A model generated the notes under the pieces. That model was not told the origin of the DNA. It saw nothing but the letters and a program-made list of their open reading frames with translations, and did not search any database. A stretch of DNA of 12,267 nucleotides, from assembly GCA_011042035.1 (NCBI GenBank), contig DQZA01000135.1:1-12267 (forward strand), given 5' to 3'. This DNA is from Desulfobacteraceae bacterium. GTDB lineage: Bacteria; Desulfobacterota; DSM-4660; Desulfatiglandales; Desulfatiglandaceae. This document shows positions 5,800-12,267 of this stretch, piece by piece. Numbering within the stretch: position 1 is the first letter of the stretch; every line of letters starts with the position of its first letter. The position numbers were made by a program, and so were the translations under genes.

Positions 5800-7542
5800 T
5801 TACTTTCTAAGTTCCTCCCGGAGTTTCTTGGTCGCTAGTGCATCCACCTCCATGGTCTTCTCGTTTATCACGACACCGTATTCGGAGCGGGCCTTCTCCA
5901 CGGTTACATAGCCCTGGATTACGTCTTCTCTCACCCTCTCAGGATCCCTTTCCAATGGATCGCCATAACCTCCCCCGCCCGCAGCGTCCATGACCACGAC
6001 ATCACCTGGCTGAAGTTGCGTCAGTCCATAGGGGTTACCATGCTTTCCATTCACCAGAAACTGGGCCTTTGCTCCTGGTTTGCCTCCAAATAGCCCTTCA
6101 GGTGGGTACCTAAATCTGCCCGACTGTATACCCAAGTTTACTGGGGGAATGGGCGCATATTCATCATCAGGGACTTTGAACACGACCCTTCTGCCCAGTC
6201 CACCCTTCATCCTTCCTGGTCCACCAGAATCAGGCAAGAGTTCCCTCTTCTCCACGATCAAAGGCGTATCACTTTCAAATATCTCCACTGGGGTATTGGC
6301 TCCATTTGCCGGAAAGATGTAAACATAGTTACCATCGCTTTTGGAGCTTGCTCCCATGCCCCCGCCTCTGATAATGACTGAGTGCCATGGGACACCATTG
6401 TTCCTCTTGCCGTAAAACACGTTCATGGTTGCAGGGGTTCCACCGCTACCGGCGATTACCCGATCAGGCAAGGCGTCGGCCAGTGCCCTATAAATTATTT
6501 CAGTAATGAAGTGTCCAATCTGCATCCTTGCCGCCACGGCAGCAGGAAACTTACAGTTGACCACACTGCCCTCAGGCGCCGTCATTTTTATCGGTCTAGT
6601 GGACCCGTCATTGTTAGGTATATAGGGATCAAACATGCTTTTCATTGCCATGAACACATAGGCATAGGTGAAATTATAAACCACATTACCACCCCAATCC
6701 ACCTGGGGAGAGCTCCCCGTCAGGTCGACCGTGATATCCGATCCCTTCACCTCCACGGCAACTTTAATGACCACATCCCCTTTACCTTTCCCGCCTGAAA
6801 TGTCCGCAGGCATCTGCTCCACGATGCCCTCGGCCTTGTATATGCCGTCCGGGACCTTTTCTATCGCCTCTCTCATGCTCCTTTCAGTACGATCTATAAT
6901 CTCATCGGCTAGGTCATCCAGGCCATCCATGTCATACTCTTCAAGCATCTGGCAGATCTTTTCAGAACACACATGATTTGCGGCAATCTGGGAGCGTATG
7001 TCTCCCACCACTTCATCAGGAGTCCTTACGTTCCAGCGAATCATCTCCAGGACAGCCTCATTAAGCTCACCCCCATCATAGAGCTTCACCAAAGGTATGA
7101 ACAGCCCATCCTCGAACACATCGTGATTATCAGAGGATACCCTGCCGCCTATGTCTGAGTGGTGGAAGACGCAGGCAGTAAAGGCCGTAAGGCTTCCCTT
7201 GTAAAAGATAGGACTCAGAACACACACATCGTTCAGGTGCCCAGCGAGGGCCCAAGGGTCGTTGGTGATAAAGACATCGCCAGGCTTATAGGTATCAGAG
7301 GGCAGTTTGTTCACCAGTTTCTTTATCCCCAAGGCCATGGCACCGGATTGGCCCGGGGTAGCAAAGGTCCCTTGCGCGAGTTCTCTGCCCTTGCGGTCAG
7401 TGAACATACAGGTGTAATCATGGGCATCACGCAAAAGGCTAGAAAAGGCAGTTCTTGATACAGCGCTATCGGCTTCGTCAACAATGGAAATGAGTCTCCG
7501 CCACAATATTTCCAGGGTAATCGGATCAAATTTCTGTCCCAT
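5800..7542 (-). CDS. hyuB: Hydantoinase B/oxoprolinase family subunit (HyuB-like)
   Basis: 580-residue protein of the hydantoinase B/oxoprolinase family, the second subunit of ATP-dependent hydantoinases, 5-oxoprolinases and related acetone/acetophenone carboxylases. Family motifs are TNDPWALAGHLNDV at residues 93-106, HHSDIGG at 127-133 and DIRSQIAANH at 181-190. The C-terminus has a glycine-rich stretch (QPGDVVVMDAAGGGGYGDPLERDP) typical of HyuB. It starts 2 nt after the hyuA stop with GAGGAGG 7 nt ahead, so the two are almost certainly translationally coupled and form one complex. Length is normal for the family and no break is seen. Sequence alone does not identify the substrate: a cyclic amide such as a hydantoin, 5-oxoproline or a purine breakdown product is the family-based guess, and carboxylase activity on a ketone is the alternative. 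Confidence 0.92.
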   Translation of the reverse strand: MGQKFDPITLEILWRRLISIVDEADSAVSRTAFSSLLRDAHDYTCMFTDRKGRELAQGTFATPGQSGAMALGIKKLVNKLPSDTYKPGDVFITNDPWALAGHLNDVCVLSPIFYKGSLTAFTACVFHHSDIGGRVSSDNHDVFEDGLFIPLVKLYDGGELNEAVLEMIRWNVRTPDEVVGDIRSQIAANHVCSEKICQMLEEYDMDGLDDLADEIIDRTERSMREAIEKVPDGIYKAEGIVEQMPADISGGKGKGDVVIKVAVEVKGSDITVDLTGSSPQVDWGGNVVYNFTYAYVFMAMKSMFDPYIPNNDGSTRPIKMTAPEGSVVNCKFPAAVAARMQIGHFITEIIYRALADALPDRVIAGSGGTPATMNVFYGKRNNGVPWHSVIIRGGGMGASSKSDGNYVYIFPANGANTPVEIFESDTPLIVEKRELLPDSGGPGRMKGGLGRRVVFKVPDDEYAPIPPVNLGIQSGRFRYPPEGLFGGKPGAKAQFLVNGKHGNPYGLTQLQPGDVVVMDAAGGGGYGDPLERDPERVREDVIQGYVTVEKARSEYGVVINEKTMEVDALATKKLREELRK

Positions 7543-7544
7543 GC

Positions 7545-9638
7545 CTATACCTCCTCTATATCAACCCAAAGAAAACCATATTCGTCAACTCTCACTGAGG
7601 CGTCCTCACCAATGACTACCGTGGATTCCCGTTCCTCCACAATAGCTGGGCCCTTGAATTGGGCACCAGGAAATAGGTTGTATCGATCATAGACCGTAAA
7701 GGGGATAAAGTCTTTTGCGATGCCCGAATAGGCAGGTCTAGTCCCCTTGATAGCTCCCTCGAGATTTCCCCCCTGGTCTTTGAGCTTGGGGAGCTTGAGC
7801 AGCCTCTCTGGCAGGAGGGCCCGTACCTTAAAGTTAATGAATTCAACACGGGAGTCAGGATATGTTCGGCCGTAAAGGTTTTCGTATATCCTATCGAATG
7901 ATTTCCGTATCTGTTCTCTCGTGAGCTTGGTAAAATCATTCCCCTCAAGGGGCAGATTGGTCTCAGAACCCTGACCCACGAATCTCATGTCAACAGACCT
8001 TTCAAACCTTACCTCTTCGCCAGATTCTGCCTTTTGAAGAGTCCTGGCCCCTTCCGCCTCCATCTCTTGGAAAATCTTCTCGATTTCCTCAAAGTCTGCT
8101 TCCTGAAGGCCAACCTTATGGCTTCTGACTAGATCAAAGGCCCTGGGGGCAGTGAAAAAGCCAAGAGCAGAGCCCACCCCTGCGTTTGGGGGCACTATGA
8201 ACCTGGGAGCGCCCAGTTTCTTTGTAAGGCCATAGGCATGTACCGGCCCCGCCCCACCAAAGGCAATGACCGTGACAATCTTTGGATTGCCTCCCTTTTC
8301 CGCTATGTGGGTCTTGGCTGCCCCGGCCATTGTCTCATTGATCAAATCGTGGATACCCCAGACCGCTTGAATAAAGGGTACATTCAAGGGCTTGGCTATC
8401 TTTTCCTCAATACCCCGGCGAGCAGCCTCTTTGTCTAGTTTCATCTCTCCACCAAGGAAATAGTTTTCATCAAGGTATCCGAGTAACAGGTCTGCATCCG
8501 TGACACCTGGTTCAGTACCGCCCCGGCCGTAACATATGGGTCCAGGGTCAGCACCTGAGCTCTCTGGACCTACCTGCAAGGTTCCCATCTTGCTTACCTT
8601 TGCAATGCTACCGCCTCCTGCCCCTATCTCCATGAGATCCACAACAGGTACCTGGATGGTCAGGCCGCTCCCCTTCATGAAGCGCTGCACACGGCCCACC
8701 TCAAAGGTTGGAACCACGCCCGCTACCCCACCCTGTATGAGGCACGACTTGGCGGTAGTTCCCCCCATGTCAAAACAAAACATGTCCTGTATATTGAAAA
8801 GTTTCCCATAATACTGTCCGGAGATGACCGCTGCAGTGGGACCAGATTCAATTATCCTCACTGGGAATTCCGCCGCAGTCTCAACCGAGGTAATACCCCC
8901 GCTTGAGAGCATGATAAAAAGCTTCCCACCAAAACCAATAGAAGATAGACGGTTGGATAGCTTGGCCAAATACCTTCCCGTAAGGGGTTTGACATAGGCA
9001 TTGGTGACAGTAGTGCTTGTCCTTTCGTACTCCCTGATTTGTGGTAAGACATCATATGATATGGATATCGATACCTCTGGAGCCATTTCCTGGATTATCT
9101 CTTTTATCATTATCTCATGGGAGGGATTTTCAAAGGAATTCAACAGGCAAACAGCTATGGATTCCACCCCCATATCCAACAATTGTTGCACCACCCCCGT
9201 GGCCTCTTTCCTATTCAAAGGTTTTAAGACTGTCCCGTCACTTCGAATCCTTTCGTCCACCTCCAGCCTCAATCGTCTGGGAATCAATGGCTTAGGGTAT
9301 TCAGCAAATATATCATACGGGGCATACCTGATCTCTCGGGCAAGCTCCAAAACATCACGGAATCCCTTTGTAGTTATCAGTCCGGTGCGAGCCCCCTTCC
9401 TTTCGATAATGGAATTGATGACGAGGGTGGTACCGTGGATCACCTCATCCAACTGGTCCACAAATTTTCCCCGTTTCTCTTCCAACTCCCTTATGCCCTG
9501 CTCCACTGCATCAGACGGGTCAGCGGGCGTTGTAAGACATTTGTTGATGTGGATTTCACCTGTGGCATCATTTAGCAACACAAAATCCGTAAACGTACCT
9601 CCAATGTCACATCCCAGCCGATATACTTTTCCAGACAT
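7545..9638 (-). CDS. hyuA: Hydantoinase A/oxoprolinase family ATP-binding subunit (HyuA-like)
   Basis: 697-residue subunit with an actin/hexokinase-like ATPase fold, expected to activate the substrate by phosphorylation before or with HyuB. The phosphate-1 loop DIGGTFTD is at residues 11-18, the phosphate-2-like FDMGGTTAK at 289-297, EIGAGGGSIA at 337-346, PGPICYGRGG at 365-374 and AFGGAGPVHA at 459-468. These match N-methylhydantoinase A/oxoprolinase proteins in order and spacing, and the length is typical. The start at 9638 has AGGGAGG at 9644-9650, 5 nt before ATG. hyuB follows after 2 nt. Upstream (9639-9826) is a 188-nt gap after the M24 gene, which may hold its own promoter or merely an intercistronic spacer. 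The two proteins probably act in the cytoplasm as a complex. Confidence 0.93.
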   Translation of the reverse strand: MSGKVYRLGCDIGGTFTDFVLLNDATGEIHINKCLTTPADPSDAVEQGIRELEEKRGKFVDQLDEVIHGTTLVINSIIERKGARTGLITTKGFRDVLELAREIRYAPYDIFAEYPKPLIPRRLRLEVDERIRSDGTVLKPLNRKEATGVVQQLLDMGVESIAVCLLNSFENPSHEIMIKEIIQEMAPEVSISISYDVLPQIREYERTSTTVTNAYVKPLTGRYLAKLSNRLSSIGFGGKLFIMLSSGGITSVETAAEFPVRIIESGPTAAVISGQYYGKLFNIQDMFCFDMGGTTAKSCLIQGGVAGVVPTFEVGRVQRFMKGSGLTIQVPVVDLMEIGAGGGSIAKVSKMGTLQVGPESSGADPGPICYGRGGTEPGVTDADLLLGYLDENYFLGGEMKLDKEAARRGIEEKIAKPLNVPFIQAVWGIHDLINETMAGAAKTHIAEKGGNPKIVTVIAFGGAGPVHAYGLTKKLGAPRFIVPPNAGVGSALGFFTAPRAFDLVRSHKVGLQEADFEEIEKIFQEMEAEGARTLQKAESGEEVRFERSVDMRFVGQGSETNLPLEGNDFTKLTREQIRKSFDRIYENLYGRTYPDSRVEFINFKVRALLPERLLKLPKLKDQGGNLEGAIKGTRPAYSGIAKDFIPFTVYDRYNLFPGAQFKGPAIVEERESTVVIGEDASVRVDEYGFLWVDIEEV

Positions 9639-9790
9639 GAAAACCTCCCTAGTTGATCTCTAGATTCCTCCGTATAGAGCAAGTTATGCAAGTAGTTCTG
9701 ACGATAAATGGCCCCTCAGGTTGCTTAAAAAATGTTGGCTTTAGGCACAAGGTCTAAGTCATTAGCCACCCGGCCTAAAACAAAATATTC

Positions 9791-9825
9791 GCCTTCGGCC
9801 TTAGGCCTTCAGCCTTTGGCCTAAC
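9791..9825. repeat. Tandem heptamer repeat (GCCTTNR)
   Basis: Five consecutive 7-nt units stand directly beyond the M24 stop: GCCTTCG, GCCTTAG, GCCTTCA, GCCTTTG and the diverged GCCTAAC. In minus-strand RNA, UUAGGCC and GGCCUAA (plus-strand 9818-9824 and 9801-9807) can form a 7-bp hairpin, followed some way on by a T-rich stretch, so weak termination after the M24 gene is possible. It looks like a short minisatellite; no gene is visible in the 188-nt spacer. Confidence 0.6.
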
Positions 9826-9826
9826 G

Positions 9827-11026
9827 CTAACATACAAACACCTCCACTGGCACCTTGCTTATCAGCTCGTACCTATCTTCTGTTACCGCCACCACACTTT
9901 CCACCCCGGCAATGAACCTATCTTTGTACACGATCTTGGGCTCCAGGGCAAAGGTCATCCCAGGCTCAAGCACATCGTCTCGTCCCCGTGCAATAAGGGG
10001 CCATTCAATAAGCTCTGCTCCTATGCCATGGCCCACGAAATTCACCTTGTATCCCTCGGGGCCCAGGTATGAGTCCTCATAGCCCAGCTCCCGTGCCTTT
10101 GACACTGACAAATCAAAAAGTTCTCCTGCCTTTACACCTGGTCTCACATGCTCCAGCACAAAGTTGTGAATCTCAATGGCAGCCTTTGAGGCCTTTAAGG
10201 GAGCCTCTGGCATAGAGCCCACACAGAACATCCTGGTCTCATCCATATGGTAACCATGTAACCCGCATGAAAAGTCTACCATAACAGGTTCGTGGGCCTG
10301 AATTCTTTTTTGACTAGCACCACATGGAAACGCGGCCGAGGTGCCTCTCCCACTTGCGGGAGAGTCAAGCAAGCCCAGCATCCCGCCATTTGTGCCGCTA
10401 AGGATATGCCACGGATACCCTTCGGTCTTGTAATCCCTTACCCTGATATCTATAAAAGAATCGCCAAGCGCCTGCGCATGGGCTTCAGCCTCTGCGGAAA
10501 GTTCCACCTCGCTCATTCCGGGACTCAAAGAGGCCCTTATGCCCTCAAAAACCTGGGCTGTAATGCCAGCGGCCTCTTTCATTTTTTCCAGTTCCCACAT
10601 CGACTTCCTGGCCCTCAAGCCTAATATCAAAGGAGAAACATCGAAGATTTCACCTCTTTTAAACAGATCCTGGTAAACCTGACACTCCTGAAAAGAAATC
10701 ACATCTAGTTCCAAGCCTATGCGCAGTAGCGCTGAATCGTTCTTGATCCTTAGAATTTTCGGGATCTCACCACTACCATCGATAAAATGAATATTGTAGG
10801 GACCTGCCACATCATCCTCTCCCACGTACCTTACAAGATAAAATACCGATGCCTGGCCTTCGGCGGGGATAAACATATAATCATAGTCATCATAGCCCGA
10901 AAAATAATATATGTCCGCCCTTTGAGCCAAAAAGGCCCCATCAGCACTTGATGACTGGAGCGTTCTCTGAAGTTCTCTTATCCTTTTCTTAATTTCTTGT
11001 TGTGGTACTAACAACCTTCGCAACAT
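9827..11026 (-). CDS. M24-family metallopeptidase (Xaa-Pro aminopeptidase/creatinase-like)
   Basis: 399-residue pita-bread-fold protein with a creatinase-type N-terminal domain (about 1-140) and a C-terminal M24 domain. All five metal ligands of the peptidase branch are present: Asp251 (VMVDFSCG), Asp262 (YHMDETRMF), His333 (VGHGIGAE), Glu362 (ALEPK) and Glu376 (GVESVV). A dinuclear metal site is therefore expected, unlike true creatinase, which lacks these ligands. It could be an Xaa-Pro dipeptidase or a C-N hydrolase acting on a product of the neighbouring HyuAB enzyme. The start at 11026 has GAGG 4 nt upstream, a short spacing, so the exact start is slightly uncertain. It lies between the VOC gene and hyuA on the same strand. 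No signal peptide is seen, so it is cytoplasmic. Confidence 0.9.
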   Translation of the reverse strand: MLRRLLVPQQEIKKRIRELQRTLQSSSADGAFLAQRADIYYFSGYDDYDYMFIPAEGQASVFYLVRYVGEDDVAGPYNIHFIDGSGEIPKILRIKNDSALLRIGLELDVISFQECQVYQDLFKRGEIFDVSPLILGLRARKSMWELEKMKEAAGITAQVFEGIRASLSPGMSEVELSAEAEAHAQALGDSFIDIRVRDYKTEGYPWHILSGTNGGMLGLLDSPASGRGTSAAFPCGASQKRIQAHEPVMVDFSCGLHGYHMDETRMFCVGSMPEAPLKASKAAIEIHNFVLEHVRPGVKAGELFDLSVSKARELGYEDSYLGPEGYKVNFVGHGIGAELIEWPLIARGRDDVLEPGMTFALEPKIVYKDRFIAGVESVVAVTEDRYELISKVPVEVFVC

Positions 11027-11217
11027 GGTTCCTCAGCGGTTGTCCCAAAAGGGCTCCCTCACCATCTATTCTTTTTCTCCTTGATCGAACGTCTTCTAAC
11101 ACAATCCCTGTGCAACACCTGACATATGTGGCGCTCTTTGCATTGGCCTCACTCCTTTACCAATTGCTCATTCATTCTGTCAAGTATCTCGTGGTCTTTC
11201 ACTCCTCGCTTTCTAGT

Positions 11218-11652
11218 TTACTTTTTCAGCTCTTCCCACTTATAGTCAATTATTTCCGTCAAAACACCATTCAACTTTTTGGGATGTATAAAAGCAAATT
11301 CACATTCCCTGAAAGGTCTTTCTATTTCTCCCCGTGAATCGGGGATGAAGGTGTAGCCTTCATTCTGAAGTTCTCTCACCGCCTCCCGTGTATTATCAAC
11401 ACTGAAACTTATGAGCATAATGCCCTCACCCTTTTTTTCTATGAATTTAGCCACATCACCGTCCGGGGAGGTAGACTCCATTAGTTCAAATCCCACCCCG
11501 GCGATAACGTATCTAGCTACCCTTATTTTCTCGCTCTCGTCAACATATTCATCATCCGGCCCGGATTTTCCCAACACCGGCTCCCAGACCTCCTTGGCAC
11601 TCTCCAGGTCTTTCACGGCCACACATATGTGATCTATTTTTTTGACTTTCAT
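11218..11652 (-). CDS. VOC-fold protein, methylmalonyl-CoA epimerase-like
   Basis: 144-residue protein with the two-module vicinal-oxygen-chelate fold, most like methylmalonyl-CoA epimerase in length and motifs: HICVAVKDLESA at residues 8-19, FELMESTSPDGDVAKFIEKK at 55-74 and FIHPKKLNGVLTEIID at 121-136. Probable metal ligands are His8, Glu56 and Glu133. The third-strand motif, usually GEGIHHIAF, reads GEGIMLISF (residues 76-84), so the metal-binding His is replaced near Met79-Leu80. Methylmalonyl-CoA epimerase activity is therefore doubtful and a relative with another substrate is likelier. The start at 11652 has AAGGAGG 5 nt upstream. It is the first gene of the minus-strand cluster with the M24 and hyu genes, 191 nt before the M24 start. 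Its role there is unknown. Confidence 0.85.
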   Translation of the reverse strand: MKVKKIDHICVAVKDLESAKEVWEPVLGKSGPDDEYVDESEKIRVARYVIAGVGFELMESTSPDGDVAKFIEKKGEGIMLISFSVDNTREAVRELQNEGYTFIPDSRGEIERPFRECEFAFIHPKKLNGVLTEIIDYKWEELKK

Positions 11653-11732
11653 CCCTACCTCCTTTCTGTTTTACCGGCTGCTTGCCGCTCCGCCCCAACC
11701 CATGTAAGACCCTCTAAAAAGGGCGGAAATGG

Positions 11733-11753
11733 GTTTTCTCGGGTCGAGAAAAC
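11733..11753. promoter_or_regulatory. 9-bp inverted repeat upstream of the VOC gene
   Basis: Perfect arms GTTTTCTCG (11733-11741) and CGAGAAAAC (11745-11753) flank a 3-nt centre. It lies about 80 nt before the VOC start and about 40 nt before the opposite promoter, in the divergent region. It could be an operator or an RNA hairpin in the VOC leader. Confidence 0.5.
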
Positions 11754-11790
11754 GGACATTGAGTATCACCCTTTTTGTGGATTTTTGGGA

Positions 11791-11819
11791 TTGATCATGC
11801 CTTTTAAATCTGCTATAAG
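11791..11819 (+). promoter_or_regulatory. Predicted sigma70 promoter of the molybdenum hydroxylase gene
   Basis: TTGATC (11791-11796), a 17-nt spacer and TATAAG (11814-11819, five of six consensus bases) predict a start near 11826, about 110 nt before the ATG at 11935. The 12-bp palindrome 11835-11846 lies just downstream of that start. Confidence 0.6.
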
Positions 11820-11834
11820 AACCCCCATTAGCTA

Positions 11835-11846
11835 ATTGTATACAAT
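11835..11846. promoter_or_regulatory. Perfect 12-bp palindrome, candidate GntR-type operator
   Basis: ATTGTATACAAT is perfectly symmetric and resembles TTGTATACAA-like sites of GntR/FadR-family repressors. Its position at about +10 to +21 relative to the predicted promoter suits repression of the plus-strand molybdenum hydroxylase gene. It could also affect the divergent minus-strand cluster. The binding protein is not in the window. Confidence 0.55.
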
Positions 11847-11849
11847 CCT

Positions 11850-11896
11850 TCCTTGGACTGATCCGAGGACTGGATTCCGCCCCGCTCAAAGGGGCG
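11850..11896 (+). other. Two consecutive hairpins in the 5' leader of the molybdenum hydroxylase gene
   Basis: Arms 11850-11857 and 11862-11869 give eight pairs (one GU) with a 4-nt loop. Arms 11878-11883 and 11891-11896 give six GC-rich pairs with a 7-nt loop. Both lie between the predicted transcription start and the ATG. I do not recognise a known riboswitch; they could equally be chance structure. Confidence 0.35.
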
Positions 11897-11934
11897 CAGG
11901 CCAAAAACCACCAATAGCACAAGAAGGGAATCTT

Positions 11935-12267
11935 ATGGACAAGGAGTATAGCACAGTAGGAACTCGGATGGTAAGGACGGACAGTCTAGCCAAGGTGACT
12001 GGGAAGGCAATGTATACAGCTGATGTCAAACTTCCCAGGATGCTTTATGCCAAGGTATTGCGGAGCCCTTATCCCCACGCAAGAATTCTTAACATCGACA
12101 CCAGCAAGGCGCTAAAACTGCCGGGGGTGAAGGCCGTTGTGACCGGGGCTGATACAGATGGCGTGAGATGGGGGGTGTTCAAATACACCCAGGATCATCC
12201 TATGATAGCCATTGATAAGGTGCGATATGTGGGAGAGGATGTTGCAGGGGTTGCGGCGGTAGACGAA
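11935..12267 (+). CDS. Xanthine dehydrogenase-family molybdopterin-binding subunit, 5' end only
   Basis: Partial gene: 111 codons are visible and the rest lies beyond the window. The sequence is the N-terminal a/b hammerhead domain of large subunits of the xanthine oxidase family (XdhA/CoxL/HcrA-like). Recognisable parts are DSLAKVTGKAMYTADVKLP (16-34), YAKVLRSPYPHARI (38-51), LPGVKAVVTGAD (62-73) and KVRYVGEDVAGVAAVDE (95-111). The complete protein would be about 750-800 residues and bind the molybdenum cofactor, hydroxylating an N-heterocycle, aldehyde or aromatic thioester. The start has GAAGGGA with its G 6 nt before ATG. The active-site residues are downstream, so substrate and selenium dependence cannot be judged. 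The hyu and yqeB neighbours suggest heterocycle breakdown. Confidence 0.9.
   Translation, partial: MDKEYSTVGTRMVRTDSLAKVTGKAMYTADVKLPRMLYAKVLRSPYPHARILNIDTSKALKLPGVKAVVTGADTDGVRWGVFKYTQDHPMIAIDKVRYVGEDVAGVAAVDE

Noticed and set aside
11149..11202. Short minus-strand ORF VKDHEILDRMNEQLVKE between the VOC and M24 genes
   Set aside because: Only 17 codons, GTG start with AGGA immediately abutting and no proper spacing. It may be a remnant of a small gene, but nothing supports a product.
11671..11922. 83-codon minus-strand ORF in the divergent control region
   Set aside because: It overlaps the predicted promoter, operator palindrome and hairpins, and shows no recognisable domain; treated as chance.

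Overview
The window looks like chromosomal DNA of an anaerobic bacterium, most likely a deltaproteobacterium (Desulfobacterota) or relative. This rests on gene content and my recollection of family types only: a citramalate-type isoleucine route, a YqeB-type selenium-dependent molybdenum hydroxylase maturation protein, a xanthine-dehydrogenase-family enzyme and an ATP-dependent hydantoinase/oxoprolinase pair. No rRNA, tRNA, CRISPR array, transposase or phage gene was seen.

Region 1 (1-4600, minus strand) is a branched-chain amino acid operon read right to left: promoter, short leader peptide, attenuator, cimA (citramalate synthase), leuA (2-isopropylmalate synthase) and leuC (isopropylmalate dehydratase large subunit, cut by the window edge). 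CimA makes citramalate from pyruvate and acetyl-CoA for isoleucine, LeuA makes 2-isopropylmalate for leucine, and the LeuC enzyme serves both routes. The most striking feature is the cimA leader. A 39-codon ORF has 19 Ile, Leu or Val codons. Four RNA segments follow the alternating scheme 1:2 / 2:3 / 3:4: an 11-bp protector pairing, a 12-bp (up to 14 pairs) antiterminator, and a 16-bp terminator followed by a U run. This is a complete ribosome-mediated transcription attenuator readable from the sequence alone.

Region 2 (4600-5800): a divergent yqeB-like gene on the plus strand, then an intergenic 188-bp composite inverted-repeat element containing two perfect hairpins. It lies where yqeB and hyuB converge.

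Region 3 (5800-11652, minus strand): a probable catabolic cluster in the order VOC-fold protein (methylmalonyl-CoA-epimerase-like but lacking one expected metal His), M24 metallopeptidase/creatinase-like hydrolase, hyuA and hyuB. The last two are 2 nt apart. The natural substrate cannot be read from sequence; a cyclic amide or hydantoin-like compound is the family-based guess.

Region 4 (11653-12267): a divergent intergenic region with a good sigma70-type promoter, a perfect 12-bp palindrome of GntR type just downstream of the expected start site, and the 5' end of a molybdopterin-binding hydroxylase subunit on the plus strand. The yqeB gene at 4709 and this enzyme suggest a linked molybdenum hydroxylase system, possibly selenium dependent, next to the hydantoinase-like genes.
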